From Luteimonas galliterrae (GTDB taxonomy: Bacteria; Pseudomonadota; Gammaproteobacteria; Xanthomonadales; Xanthomonadaceae), in contig NZ_JAMBEP010000001.1 of assembly GCF_023374055.1 (NCBI RefSeq), positions 1,612,001 through 1,676,000 of the forward strand: a DNA stretch of 64,000 nucleotides, given 5' to 3'. Under the pieces are notes generated by a model. It ran no database searches, was not told the origin of the DNA, and saw only the letters and a list, made by a program, of their open reading frames with translations. Below, one piece after another: positions 37,901 to 46,241 of this stretch (positions within the stretch are counted from its first letter, which is position 1; every line of letters begins with the position of its first letter). The position numbers and the translations under genes are program-made.

Positions 37901-40900
37901 CGCTCGGCACCACGTTGTTGCCGATCGAGCCGGTCGCGTTCGCGTCGACGGTAGCCGGATAGGCGAAGTTGTAGCTGCCCGGCAAAGCGCCCGCACCAAG
38001 CACGCAGGTGACGACCTGCCCCGCCGCCGAGCAGCCAGCCGGCATCGTGCCGAGCGTCTGGCCCGCGCTGAGCGTATCGGTCAGCGTGACCGGGGCGGTA
38101 GTCGCCGAGTTGGCGACGGTCACCGTCAGCGTGTAGCCGATCGTGTCGCCGGGATCGACGGTCGTGTCGCTGGCCGGATTCGACGATTTCGATACCGTCA
38201 CCGCGGTCGGCACGATCGTATGCGTCGTCGCGCATCCGGCAGCAGCGCAGGTCGGATTGTCCGGACCGCTCGGCACGACGTTGTTGCCGATCGAGCCGGT
38301 CGCGTTCGCGTCGACGGTCGCGCTGTAGACGAACGTGTGCGGATTGCCGCTCGGCAATGCGCCAGGCGCCAGCGTGCAGGTCACGACCTGGCCGGAAACA
38401 CCGCAACCGGCCGGCATCGCGCCGAGCGTCTGTCCGGCGCTGAGCGTATCGATCAGCGTGACGGCGCCGGTGGTGGCCGAATTGGCGACGTTCACCGTCA
38501 GCGTGTACTGGATCGTGTCGCCCGGGCTCACCGTCGTTCCGGAGGCCGGATTCGACGCCTTGGACACCGTCACCGCCGTGGCGACGATCGTATGCGTGGT
38601 CGTGCAACCGCTTGCGACGCAAGTCGGATTGTCGGGGCCGCTGGGCACGACGGTATTGCCGACCGAACCGGTCGCGTCGGCATTCACCGTCGCCGGATAG
38701 ACGAAGGTGTAAGTGCCCGGCAGCGAACCGGCGGCAAGGGTGCAGGTCACGACCTGGCCAACGGGCGAGCAGCCCGCGGGAAGCGTGCCGAGCGTCTGGC
38801 CCGCCGTCAGCGTGTCGGTCAGCGTGACCGCACCGGTGGTCGCCGAATTGGCGACGTTCACCGTCAGCGTGTACTGGATGATGTCGCCCGGATCGACCGT
38901 GCTGCCGCTGCCCGGATTGGATGCCTTCGAAACGGTGACGGCCGGCGCGACGATCGTGTGCGTAGTCGCGCAACCGCCCACCGCGCAAGTCGGATTGTCC
39001 GGACCGCTGGGTACGACGTTGTTGCCGATCGCGCCGGTCGCGTTCGCATCGACCGTGGCGCTGTAAACGAACGTGTACGGACTGCCGCTAGGCAAGGCGC
39101 CGGCGGCGAGCGTGCAGGTCACGACCTGGCCCGCAGGCGTGCAGCCTGCGGGAAGCGCGCCGAGCGTCTGGCCCGCGGACAGCGTGTCGGTCAGTGTGAC
39201 TGCGCCGGTGGTCGCCGAATTGACGACATCCACCGTCAGCGTGTACTGGATCGTGTCGCCCGGATTCACGACCGTGCCGCTGGCCGGATTCGACGCCTTC
39301 GAAACGGTGACGCCCGGCGCGACGAGCGTATGCGTCGTCGTGCAACCGCCCACGGTGCAGGTCGGATTGTCGGGACCGCTCGGCACGACGGCATTGCCGA
39401 TCGAACCGGTCGCGTCGGCATTGACCGTCGCCGGATAGGTGAAGGTGTAGTTGCCCGGCAACGAACCCGCCGCGAGCGTGCAGGTCACGACCTGACCGGC
39501 GGGCGTGCAGCCGGCCGGCATCGCACCGAGCGTCTGGCCCGCGCTCAACGTATCGGTCAGCGTGACCACGCCGGTGGTCACCGAATTGGCGACGTTCACC
39601 GTCAGCGTGTACTGGATCGTGTCGCCCGGATCGACCGTGCTGCCGCTGGCCGGATTGGACGATTTCGACACCGTCACCGCGGTCGGCACGATCGTATGCG
39701 TCGTCGTGCAGCCGCCGGCCGCGCAAGTCGGATTGTCCGGACCGCTGGGCACCACGTTGTTGCCGATGGAGCCGGTCGCGTTCGCATCGACCGTGGCGCT
39801 GTAGACGAACGTATGCGGGCTGCCGCTGGGCAATGCACCGGCGGCGAGTACGCAGGTCACGACTTGGCCCGCAGGCGTGCAGCCCGCGGGAAGCGCGCCG
39901 AGCGTCTGGCCCGCGGTCAACGTATCGGTCAACGTGACCGCGCCGGTCGTGACCGAATTGGCGACCGTGACGCTGAGCGTGTACTGGATCGTGCTGCCGG
40001 GAGCGACGGTCGTGCCGCTGGCGGGATTGGACGCCTTCGCCACCGTCACGACGGGCGCGACGATCGTATGCGTGGTGGCGCAGGCGCCGGCCGCGCAAGT
40101 CGGATTGTCGGGACCGCTGGGCACGACGTTGTTGCCGATCGAACCGGTCGCACTCGCATCGACCGTGGCTGGATAAACGAAAGTGTAGCTGCCCGGCACG
40201 GAACCTGCGGCGAGCGTGCAGGTCACGACCTGGCCGGCAGGCGTGCAACCAGCCGGAAGCGTGCCGAGCGTCTGGCCTGCGGTCAGCGTATCGGTCAGCG
40301 TGACGACGCCGGTGGTCGCCGAGTTGGCGACGTTCACCGTCAACGTGTACGTGATCGTGTCGCCCGGGCTTACGGTCGTGTTGCTCGCCGGGTTCGACGT
40401 TTTAGTCACCGTCACCGCTGGCGCGACCGTCGTGGTCTCGGTGCATTTGTTGCCGGCTGCGGCGCAGTTCACGCCTCTCACCGTCACCGCATTGGTGATG
40501 CTGGCGAGGTTGGCCGGCAGCGGGTCGTCGACCCGGGACACGAAGTCCAGCGTCTGGGTCGTGCCGGCCGCGATGTTGATCGTGTTCGTGTTGCTGCAAC
40601 TGCTGCCCGCACAGGTGAAGTCGTTGCCTGCAGCGACATAGGTCGTGTTCACCGGCAGCGGGCTGTCGACGATATCGCCCGGGAACAGCGTCGCCGCCAT
40701 ATCGCCGGCGATATGTTCGATGTCGATGTGATAGGTCAGCACGTCGCCTGGCTTGACGGTCGCACCGGCCGCGGCAGGCGCGCCGTTGATCAGGCCGAGC
40801 CTCTTTTCGACCTGCAGTTGCCCCGGTTGCGGTTCGGCCGGGAACGCGCAGGACGCCAGATCGCGCGCCTGGTTGTCGCCGTTGGAACCGGCGAGCGTCA

Positions 40901-42218
40901 GCGCGCCGGTCGCGAAGTCCAGCGCATAGTAGGTGTCGGCCGAGTTGTTGGTGGCCAGATACAGCCGGCCGTCGCTGCCGAAAGCTACGCCGGCCCATGC
41001 GATCGAGCTCGGCGAACCATTCAGCAACGGACGCTGCTGGCGCACCGCGTCCAGCGTCGAGATATCGATCTTGTAGATATCCTGACCGGCGCTCATCCAG
41101 GCGTTGCCGCCCGCGTCGAAGGCCATATCGCCGGAGCCGGTAGCGGTCGGGTTGACGTCGAAAGACAACAGGCCTTCCGAGGCGATCGTGTAATCGAACG
41201 CGCCGTTAGCGGTGACGCTCCAGACTTGCGGCGTATTGTTGTTGCCGGCCATGAGGTAGCCGATACCGGAAGGGCTCATGGCCGCCCGCGGCAGATCGGC
41301 CACGCCAGTCAGCAACGGCGCGGCTTGGTACCAACCGCCGTTGGCCGGATCGTAAGCCCACAACTGGGCGTTGCCGTTCGGACTGAGGCCCGTGTAGCTG
41401 ATGACCAACAAACGGTTCCTGACCGGATCGACCATCAATGCGTTGAAGTTGGCCGCCGGAGTGACGGGCAAATTCAACCCCGTTACATGGCTATCGGAAC
41501 CGCTGAGGCCGAAACTATAGAAACCGCCTGTGGTCGTCGCGCCCGAGGTGGACTGGGTGACGTTGTAGACCGTATTGGCCGCGCAGAAATTGATCACCGG
41601 CACCGAACTCACCGTGGTCGGATCGCTCGGATTGCAGCGCGCCTGCGTGGCGCCGCTGGGCGGACAGGTGGTGTCGCCGCCGCCGCTGGCGCGCGCCGTA
41701 TTGGTGACGCTCGGCGCGGCTGCGGCATCCACCGCGACCGTGAGCGTGATCGCCGGCGCCGACGCGCCCGGGTTGATGACGCCATTGGTGGTGCAGGTGA
41801 CGACCTGTCCGGCTGCGGCGCAGGTCCAGCCCGCACCTGTCGCAGAAACGAAGCTCAAGCCGGCAGGCAGCGTGTCCTCGACCGTGAGGGTGCCGGCGGT
41901 CGGCGCGCCGATCGGCGGCGCTGCGCTGGTATTGCTCAAGGTCAGCGTATAGACGCCGTTGATGCCGACATTGAAATTGCCGGTGTGGGTCTTGGCCAGC
42001 GTGAGCTGCGGCGCCGCCGCTACGATCGGATCGTCGTCCGTCGCCGAGTCGTTGCCGCCCTCGGGATCGACGACGCCGGCCGGAGGCGCGACGGTAGCGG
42101 TGTTGACCGCGTTCTGCGCCATGGCTACATGGCTTGCGCCAAGCGCGAACAGAATCAGCGCACACGCGACGACATAGCGACGCACGGCCGCCGGCAGGCT
42201 ACCCAGATGTAAGACCAC
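34998..42218 (-). CDS. Giant secreted DUF11-repeat protein with tandem C-terminal OmpA-like domains
   Basis: About 2,406 aa from a GTG start at 42218 preceded by a G-rich ribosome site; a TTG at 42233 would add 5 aa. Residue numbers here count from 42233. Signal peptide to about residue 40 ([11 protein letters not shown]). One DUF11-like unit lies at about 70-190 and a beta-propeller-like domain at about 215-480 (repeated blades such as [20 protein letters not shown]). Eight near-identical DUF11 repeats span 606-1587, two divergent ones 1588-1837 and a canonical one 1838-1950. An SdrD/Cna-B-like segment ([13 protein letters not shown]) follows, then two tandem OmpA-like domains at about 2224-2316 and 2317-2411. 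The second has [20 protein letters not shown], fitting peptidoglycan binding; the first is degenerate. First gene of the locus. Many repeat cysteines could form disulfides. Confidence 0.85.
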   Translation of the reverse strand: MVLHLGSLPAAVRRYVVACALILFALGASHVAMAQNAVNTATVAPPAGVVDPEGGNDSATDDDPIVAAAPQLTLAKTHTGNFNVGINGVYTLTLSNTSAAPPIGAPTAGTLTVEDTLPAGLSFVSATGAGWTCAAAGQVVTCTTNGVINPGASAPAITLTVAVDAAAAPSVTNTARASGGGDTTCPPSGATQARCNPSDPTTVSSVPVINFCAANTVYNVTQSTSGATTTGGFYSFGLSGSDSHVTGLNLPVTPAANFNALMVDPVRNRLLVISYTGLSPNGNAQLWAYDPANGGWYQAAPLLTGVADLPRAAMSPSGIGYLMAGNNNTPQVWSVTANGAFDYTIASEGLLSFDVNPTATGSGDMAFDAGGNAWMSAGQDIYKIDISTLDAVRQQRPLLNGSPSSIAWAGVAFGSDGRLYLATNNSADTYYALDFATGALTLAGSNGDNQARDLASCAFPAEPQPGQLQVEKRLGLINGAPAAAGATVKPGDVLTYHIDIEHIAGDMAATLFPGDIVDSPLPVNTTYVAAGNDFTCAGSSCSNTNTINIAAGTTQTLDFVSRVDDPLPANLASITNAVTVRGVNCAAAGNKCTETTTVAPAVTVTKTSNPASNTTVSPGDTITYTLTVNVANSATTGVVTLTDTLTAGQTLGTLPAGCTPAGQVVTCTLAAGSVPGSYTFVYPATVDASATGSIGNNVVPSGPDNPTCAAGACATTHTIVAPVVTVAKASNPASGTTVAPGSTIQYTLSVTVANSVTTGAVTLTDTLTAGQTLGALPAGCTPAGQVVTCVLAAGALPSGSPHTFVYSATVDANATGSIGNNVVPSGPDNPTCAAGGCTTTHTIVPTAVTVSKSSNPASGSTVDPGDTIQYTLTVNVANSVTTGVVTLTDTLSAGQTLGAMPAGCTPAGQVVTCTLAAGSLPGNYTFTYPATVNADATGSIGNAVVPSGPDNPTCTVGGCTTTHTLVAPGVTVSKASNPASGTVVNPGDTIQYTLTVDVVNSATTGAVTLTDTLSAGQTLGALPAGCTPAGQVVTCTLAAGALPSGSPYTFVYSATVDANATGAIGNNVVPSGPDNPTCAVGGCATTHTIVAPAVTVSKASNPGSGSTVDPGDIIQYTLTVNVANSATTGAVTLTDTLTAGQTLGTLPAGCSPVGQVVTCTLAAGSLPGTYTFVYPATVNADATGSVGNTVVPSGPDNPTCVASGCTTTHTIVATAVTVSKASNPASGTTVSPGDTIQYTLTVNVANSATTGAVTLIDTLSAGQTLGAMPAGCGVSGQVVTCTLAPGALPSGNPHTFVYSATVDANATGSIGNNVVPSGPDNPTCAAAGCATTHTIVPTAVTVSKSSNPASDTTVDPGDTIGYTLTVTVANSATTAPVTLTDTLSAGQTLGTMPAGCSAAGQVVTCVLGAGALPGSYNFAYPATVDANATGSIGNNVVPSGPDNPTCAAGGCTTTHTIVATAVTVSKSSNPASGSTVSPGDTIQYTLTATVANSATTAAVTLTDTLSAGQTLGAMPAGCTAAGQVVTCTLAAGSLPGNYTFVYPATVDANATGAIGNSVVPSGPDNPTCAAAGCTTGHSIIAPQVTVTKSSNPASGSAVNAGDTVTYTVTVAVANSATLSPVVLTDTISGAHSLTGTPTVPAGGACSTTANGLQCTLAAGSLPGNYAFVYQTVVAATASGAIGNNVAATGGSTTDPDCTSCATQHPIAAPVVQVSKTSTPGNGVAVNIGDTIQYTLTVTVANAATTQPVTLTDTPGTGLTIGTLPAGCASSGGTIVCTLPSGSVPGTYSFAYPATVNADANGNVSNAVAADGGSSGGQPECASCTTQHAVVDAAQLRIVKQASPRDVKIGDLVRYTLTIENVGAANISDATLIDTPPAGFSYVANSLAVADADGNGRLVGTYPIRVDQLDVRAGEHATVVYLLRVGAGVRPGTHVNRARAEDGGRIVSNEATAEVQLVADPLLDESLLIGTVFDDRDGDGWQDRASLSGVRVQGGFAPGAYVAGSTTVDRGDGPVTQADASAPLLHGIDIGEIAGRQSDAEPLDAHTVVIGQTLNALAFSDDFVLTNKQGVTVRMDAAGNTRVERSSDAAKGLSGADPKVERRVSQVGDGYRVDYVIRNAGVDERGIPGVRIASVEGLLIETDQFGRYHLEGVAGGPWERGRNFILKLDPATLPPGSVLTSDNPLVRRLTPGIPVRFDFGVKLPSGLIEGGEQAVEMELGEVMFDAGSAALRSQYAPVIDKMAEQVRAHGGGQVVIAANGETQALAYDRAKAVRAALLEKLTPEQAQALSVDLRADVEDPDSSLLALGESAVLGTLLFDTDQAAIKPEYAPLIDKLAADIESRKGGAIAIVGHADRRGADSYNAALGLRRAKAVYEAIAAKLSPEARGKLRVDISDKPTAPVGTRGQ
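35001..35564 (-). other. Tandem OmpA-like domain coding segment
   Basis: Two roughly 93-95-codon copies lie head to tail. [20 protein letters not shown] begins the upstream copy and [20 protein letters not shown] the downstream one. Only the downstream copy keeps the D-R residues that bind diaminopimelate in OmpA-type domains (HADRRGAD and GLRRAKAV). The upstream copy is shortened there ([16 protein letters not shown]). Confidence 0.75.
37473..40418 (-). repeat. Eight tandem DUF11-coding repeats alternating 366 and 372 bp
   Basis: Repeat starts, read on the minus strand, lie at 40418, 40052, 39680, 39314, 38942, 38576, 38204 and 37838, ending at 37473. The lengths are therefore 122, 124, 122, 124, 122, 124, 122 and 122 codons. 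The 2-codon difference comes from [17 protein letters not shown] against [15 protein letters not shown]. Two more divergent units follow (start 37472, 127 codons; start 37091, 123 codons). The period-2 pattern implies duplication of a two-domain block. Confidence 0.93.
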
Positions 42219-42340
42219 GCCACCCCCCAACAAGCGAAGCCAATGGCCGCGCTTTGACGTTTAAGCAGTCTTCAGATAATTAACGTCCGAAGACATCCCC
42301 TGAATTCATGGAGCCATTTAACGTTGCAAAAATGTTACAC

Positions 42341-42359
42341 GTCACAATGAAAATGTGAC
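42341..42359. promoter_or_regulatory. Dyad GTCACA-N7-TGTGAC, candidate operator
   Basis: Perfect 6-bp inverted arms (42341-42346 and 42354-42359) around the AT-rich spacer ATGAAAA. The half-sites resemble CRP/Clp half-sites but in the opposite order (CRP is TGTGA-N6-TCACA), so the regulator is uncertain. It lies about 120 bp upstream of the giant DUF11 gene. Confidence 0.45.
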
Positions 42360-42380
42360 TAGATGCACAAAACCTTACAC

Positions 42381-42396
42381 GCACAAAGCATGCCAA
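42381..42396 (-). promoter_or_regulatory. Sigma54-like promoter element
   Basis: The minus strand reads TTGGCATGCTTTGTGC, which matches the -24/-12 pattern with GG and GC separated by exactly 10 nt and six of seven bases of TTGGCAC. It would start transcription near 42370 toward the DUF11 locus. No enhancer site was identified, so this stays a candidate. Confidence 0.3.
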
Positions 42397-42914
42397 CAGT
42401 TAAAGCTGATTTAACTAAAACTGAATGATTTAACCGACAATTTTTGTCGCATTCGGTTGGCGGCATGGGCTGGATCTGACCTCTTAAGTCCATGGCCAGT
42501 CACGCCCACGGTGCCGCACTGATCGCATATCGCAGGTGCCGGACGGCCCTGCTTCAGCGGGACGCAATGTATGGAATTGTGAGACCGGTCACAATCCCGA
42601 TAGCTTTCGCTCGATAACCGAATATTGCATTCGTGCCGAATGCGCGGCGGCCATCGCCGGCCGTTTCGCCGTGGCCCGGGACCAAGGCGGCTCGTCGTAC
42701 CAGGAGCGCGGCGATGCGAAGTCGCAGACGGAGACGCAATCGGCCTTGAAGGTGTCGGCCGCACGCGATCGCACGTCGGTCAGGGCCGACCGGGGGATCA
42801 AGGCGCACCAGCGATCGACTGGCCGACGGCGGCAGATCGTGGCGACAGAAGGCCGAGACAGGTATGGAGACCCCCTGCGGCTTCGGCGGAGAGAAGCGCA
42901 ATGCGGCGATTAGA

Positions 42915-42990
42915 TGGTGGGTCGTGATGGATTCGAACCATCGACCAGCGGATTAAAAGTCCGATGCTCTACCGACTGAGCTAACGACCC
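42915..42990 (-). tRNA. tRNA-Lys (anticodon TTT)
   Basis: Reads on the minus strand from 42990. Acceptor stem GGGTCGT pairs with ACGACCC (as 42984-42990 with 42919-42925). The D-loop has AGCTCAGTCGGTAGAGC, the anticodon loop CTTTTAA gives anticodon TTT, and the T-loop is GGTTCGAATCC. The discriminator is A and the CCA end is encoded (42915-42917). All arms fold normally. Confidence 0.97.
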
Positions 42991-43109
42991 ACTTGTGAAC
43001 AGATCGACTCGGCGCATCGCGCGACGGCCGACCCCCTCGCCTGCCCGAAATCGCAGGGGATGAGGACGCGCCGCGGACTGCGGCGGCCCGATATTCTAAC
43101 GCACTGCGC

Positions 43110-43808
43110 CTAAGCGACGTAATGCGTGGGATCGGCTACGCCGGCCGCCGCGAAGCCTTCCGCGCGCAGGCGGCAGGCGTCGCAATGGCCGCAGCCCCGG
43201 CCCTGCGCATCGGCCTGGTAGCACGACACGGTCTGCGCGAAATCCACGCCCAGGCGCAGACCCTCGCGGACGATGTCGGCCTTGCTCATGTGCTGCAGCG
43301 GCGCCCGCACGCGCAGGCCTGCGCCCTCGACGCCGGCCTTGGTGGCCAGATTGGCCAACCGCTCGAAGGCTTCTACGAACTCCGGGCGGCAATCCGGGTA
43401 GCCGGAATAATCGACCGCATTCACGCCGCAATAGATGTCGCTGGCGCCGACCACCTCGGCCCAGCCCAGCGCCACCGACAGCATGATGGTGTTGCGCGCC
43501 GGCACGTAGGTGACCGGGATGTCGTCCTTGGCCGCGGCGGCGCCGACCGGATGCTGGTCCGTGTCCAGCGGCACGTCGATGTCGTCGGTGAGCGCCGAGC
43601 CGCCGATCGAGCGCAGGTCGACGTTCACCGTCTTGTGCTGCACGGCGCCCAGCGTCGAAGCCACCCGCGCCGCGGCGTCGAGTTCGGACGTGTGCCGCTG
43701 TCCGTAGCGCACGCTCAGCGCGTATACGGCGTGGCCGCGTTCGCGGGCGATGGCCAGGACGACGGCGGAATCCATGCCGCCGGAAACTAGGACTACTGCA
43801 GGTTTCAT
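43110..43808 (-). CDS. queC: 7-cyano-7-deazaguanine synthase QueC
   Basis: Converts 7-carboxy-7-deazaguanine to preQ0 in queuosine biosynthesis, using ATP and ammonia. The 232-aa protein has the PP-loop SGGMDSAV (9-16), the family block [18 protein letters not shown] and a C-terminal zinc site of four cysteines (SCYQ with GCGHCDAC). It lies downstream of queE, separated by a 235-bp repeat block, and upstream of tRNA-Lys. Confidence 0.96.
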   Translation of the reverse strand: MKPAVVLVSGGMDSAVVLAIARERGHAVYALSVRYGQRHTSELDAAARVASTLGAVQHKTVNVDLRSIGGSALTDDIDVPLDTDQHPVGAAAAKDDIPVTYVPARNTIMLSVALGWAEVVGASDIYCGVNAVDYSGYPDCRPEFVEAFERLANLATKAGVEGAGLRVRAPLQHMSKADIVREGLRLGVDFAQTVSCYQADAQGRGCGHCDACRLRAEGFAAAGVADPTHYVA

Positions 43809-43812
43809 GTTG

Positions 43813-44040
43813 GGGAATCAGGAATCGGGAATCGGGAATCGGAGCTTCAAGCTTTCCCCCCTTTGAAAAAGGGGGGTTGGGGGGATTTGCTCTTGCCTTT
43901 GTAGGAGCGGCTTCAGCCGCGAGCTCCTGATCTTCGGCCAGAAAAGCTCGCAGCTGAAGCCGTCCTACAAAAACAAAAAAAAGGAACAACAGCAAGAGCA
44001 AATCCCCCTCAATCCCCCTTTTTCAAAGGGGGAAGAACAG
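43813..44040. repeat. Composite nested repeat: heptamer array plus families B and A
   Basis: Same module order as at 9962-10190: GGAATC-type heptamers (43813-43842), family B left arm (43856-43890), family A left arm (43901-43927), family A right arm (about 43943-43970), family B right arm (44000-44036). The family A stem carries a one-base deletion in its right arm. It separates queE from queC and ends 4 bp before the queE stop. Confidence 0.85.
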
Positions 44041-44043
44041 CAA

Positions 44044-44724
44044 TCACCGGCCCGGCTCGTCGTTCCACAGCAGTTTGTGCAACTGCATCTGGAAACGTAC
44101 GGGCAAACGGTCGGCGACGATCCAGTCGGCCAGCACGGTCGCCGGCAGTTCCGCCTTGCTCGGCGAGAACAGCACGTCGCAGCGTTCGGCGAGGCGATGC
44201 TCGGCCACCACGTCGCGCGCCCATTCGTAATCGCCGCGCCCGCACAGCACGAACTTGACCTGGTCGCGCGCGGTCAGCAGCGGCAGGTTCTGCCAGCGGT
44301 TGCGTCCGACCTCGGCCGAACCCGGCGTCTTGATGTCCAGCACGCGGCTGACGCGCGGATCGACCGCGGCGATGTCGATCGCGCCGGAAGTCTCCAGCGA
44401 GACGACGTAGCCTGCATCGCACAACCGCGACAGCAGGTTGAGGCAGCGCTTCTGCGACAGCGGCTCGCCGCCGGTCACGCAGACGTGGCGCACGCCATGG
44501 CGGGCGACTTCGTCGAGGATCGCGTCGATCGTCCACCACTCGCCGCCGTGGAAGGCGTAAGCGGTATCGCAATACTGGCAGCGCAGCGGGCAGCCGGTCA
44601 GGCGCACGAACACGCTGGGCCAGCCGGCGTCGCGCGCCTCGCCTTGCAGCGACAGGAATATCTCGGTGATGCGCAGCCGGTCCGCGGATGCGGCGGCCGC
44701 ATCGGGGGCGGAAACGGCGTTCAT
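44044..44724 (-). CDS. queE: 7-carboxy-7-deazaguanine synthase QueE
   Basis: Radical-SAM enzyme making 7-carboxy-7-deazaguanine in the queuosine pathway. The 226-aa protein carries the [4Fe-4S] ligands C45, C49 and C52 (GCPLRCQYC) and the SAM-binding GGEP motif in CVTGGEPLSQK. queD and queF are not in the window. Located between cpoB and queC. Confidence 0.95.
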   Translation of the reverse strand: MNAVSAPDAAAASADRLRITEIFLSLQGEARDAGWPSVFVRLTGCPLRCQYCDTAYAFHGGEWWTIDAILDEVARHGVRHVCVTGGEPLSQKRCLNLLSRLCDAGYVVSLETSGAIDIAAVDPRVSRVLDIKTPGSAEVGRNRWQNLPLLTARDQVKFVLCGRGDYEWARDVVAEHRLAERCDVLFSPSKAELPATVLADWIVADRLPVRFQMQLHKLLWNDEPGR

Positions 44725-44740
44725 GCGTCTATTTTAAGGC

Positions 44741-44829
44741 TTTTCGTAGGAGCGGCTTTAGCCGCGAGCTTTTCGGGTGTCAGCGCCGACAGCCGAGGAG
44801 CTCGCGGCTAAAGCCGCTCCTACGAAAAG
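44741..44829. repeat. Family A inverted repeat pair
   Basis: GTAGGAGCGGCTTTAGCCGC and its inverse GCGGCTAAAGCCGCTCCTAC form a near-perfect long stem between cpoB and queE. This copy is the TTTAGCC variant of the core; the stem bases co-vary in both arms. Confidence 0.85.
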
Positions 44830-44841
44830 CCGAAAAACGGG

Positions 44842-45648
44842 TCAGCGGACCTGGGACAGCTGGATCGCCCGCAAGCGGTCGTCCGCCGTACGGGCGGCGT
44901 CGGTGCCCGGAAAGCGCTGGCTCACTTCGGCCAGGGTCCGCTCGGCGGCGTCCATGTTCTTCAGGCCGTATTGCGCCAGGCCGACCTTGAGCAATGCGCC
45001 GGGAGCCTTGTCGTGGGTCGGATAGCGATCCAGCAGCGCCTGGAACTGCTCCTGCGCCAGCGCGTAGTTCTGGGTCACGTAATAGCTTTCGCCCAGCCAG
45101 TACAACGCGTTGGGCGCATAAGCGCCGCTGGGATAAGCCTGCAGGAAATCGGAGAACAGCCGCGCCGATTCCACGTACTGGCCGGCCTTCAATTGGTCGA
45201 AAGCGGCGTTGTACGCGCTGCGCTCGTCGGCGCCCTTGGCCAGCGCACCGGCATCGCCGCGCACGACCGGAGGCCTGTCCGCGGGCGCGGCCTTGGCGGG
45301 CGGCGCCTTGCCGGTCGAAGGCGACACCGGCACGATCGGCGGATTGTTGCCGCCTTCGAGGCGGTTCAAGCGGCCGTCCAGATCGAGGTACTGGCTGCGG
45401 TTGCTGGATTTCAGCTGCTCGTTCTGCTGCTGGATTTCTTCCAGCTGCGCACGCAAAGCCTGCACTTCGCTCTTGAGTTGCGTGACCTGATTGAGCAAGT
45501 CGACGTTGCCCTGATTATTGCCGGCCTGCTGCTCGAGCGCGGCGACGCGGTCGGCCAGGCTGGCGCGTTGCGCGAACGCGGGCGCGGCGGCCGCCAGGGC
45601 CGCCGCGAACGCGATGATTGCCATTGAACGACGCATCGTATCGGTCAT
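44842..45648 (-). CDS. cpoB: CpoB (YbgF), Tol-Pal associated periplasmic TPR protein
   Basis: Periplasmic protein that coordinates PBP1B activity with Tol-driven outer-membrane constriction in E. coli. The 268-aa protein has a signal peptide (ending APAFAQ), a coiled coil at about residues 30-85 (LNQVTQLKSEVQALRAQLEE) and C-terminal TPRs (SARLFSDFLQAYPSGAYAPN). It lies 7 bp after pal as last gene of the tol cluster. The start could also be the ATG at 45636. Confidence 0.92.
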   Translation of the reverse strand: MTDTMRRSMAIIAFAAALAAAAPAFAQRASLADRVAALEQQAGNNQGNVDLLNQVTQLKSEVQALRAQLEEIQQQNEQLKSSNRSQYLDLDGRLNRLEGGNNPPIVPVSPSTGKAPPAKAAPADRPPVVRGDAGALAKGADERSAYNAAFDQLKAGQYVESARLFSDFLQAYPSGAYAPNALYWLGESYYVTQNYALAQEQFQALLDRYPTHDKAPGALLKVGLAQYGLKNMDAAERTLAEVSQRFPGTDAARTADDRLRAIQLSQVR

Positions 45649-45655
45649 CGCTCAA

Positions 45656-46168
45656 TTACTTGGCGGTGTACACGATCTCGACGCGGCGATTCTTGGCCCA
45701 GCAGTCTTCGTTGGACTCGGTGCAGGTCGGACGCTCTTCGCCGTAGCTGACCACGGTCAGCTGGCTGCCGGAACCGCCGTTGGCCTGCAGCGCGGACGAC
45801 ACGGCATTGCCGCGGCGCTCGCCCAGGCCCATGTTGTACTCGCGGCTGCCGCGCTCGTCGGCATTGCCTTCCAGCGTGATGCGCGAGGACGGACGGTCGC
45901 GCAGGTACTTGGCGTGACAGGACATCGCGGCCTGGAATTCCGGCTTCAACGAATCCTGGTCCAGGTCGAAGTACACGATGCGCTGGCGCAGGCAAGCGTC
46001 GGTATCCAAATCGTTGGGCCCGTAAGCGCCGGCGACCGGAGCGGTGTCGGTGACTGCGCCGGTGCTGCCGGTATCGGCGGGCGGGACTTCCTTGACCTTC
46101 TTGGAACAGCCGACAGCGGCAACGCAAACCAGGGCGGCCGTCAGCATCATGCGGGTGGTGGTGTTCAT
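45656..46168 (-). CDS. pal: Peptidoglycan-associated lipoprotein Pal
   Basis: Outer-membrane lipoprotein of 170 aa. Signal peptide and lipobox are AAVGC. After a Pro/Thr/Ala linker, an OmpA-like domain shows YFDLDQDSLKPEF, the peptidoglycan-binding NADERGSREYNMGLGERR and the typical end WAKNRRVEIVY. It has a 73-bp AT-richer leader after tolB, which may hold a separate promoter. Confidence 0.96.
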   Translation of the reverse strand: MNTTTRMMLTAALVCVAAVGCSKKVKEVPPADTGSTGAVTDTAPVAGAYGPNDLDTDACLRQRIVYFDLDQDSLKPEFQAAMSCHAKYLRDRPSSRITLEGNADERGSREYNMGLGERRGNAVSSALQANGGSGSQLTVVSYGEERPTCTESNEDCWAKNRRVEIVYTAK

Positions 46169-46241
46169 CGTCGATCCTCGTGACACACGTGGGGAAAATC
46201 CAATTTTAAAACGTTTGCCGAAAAAAACCTGCGTTGCGACT

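Larger units (their letters stand above)
42234..42914. promoter_or_regulatory. AT-rich leader of the DUF11 locus and adjacent gene-free stretch
   Basis: The gap between the giant gene and tRNA-Lys. About 42260-42440 is clearly AT-rich against a high-GC background and must contain the locus promoter. A 6-bp-arm dyad (42341-42359) and a sigma54-like element (42381-42396) are described separately. From 42450 to 42914 base composition returns to normal and short open frames exist on both strands, but none has a ribosome site, family signature or typical codon pattern that persuades me. Confidence 0.6.

Noticed and set aside
37473-40418. CRISPR-like direct repeats
   Set aside because: The repeats are about 370 bp, contiguous and coding without spacers; they are protein-domain repeats.
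36420-42212. A 1,930-codon open frame antisense to the giant DUF11 gene
   Set aside because: It mirrors the codon pattern and repeats of the sense gene, is arginine/histidine/glycine-rich and has no signal or domain. Long antisense frames are normal in high-GC DNA.
42341-42359. Canonical CRP/Clp binding site
   Set aside because: The half-sites are in reverse order (TCACA then TGTGA) with a 7-nt spacer; kept only as an unassigned dyad.
42536-42913. Open frames on both strands between the DUF11 leader and tRNA-Lys
   Set aside because: No ribosome site, no recognisable domain, ordinary random composition, and the two frames overlap each other.
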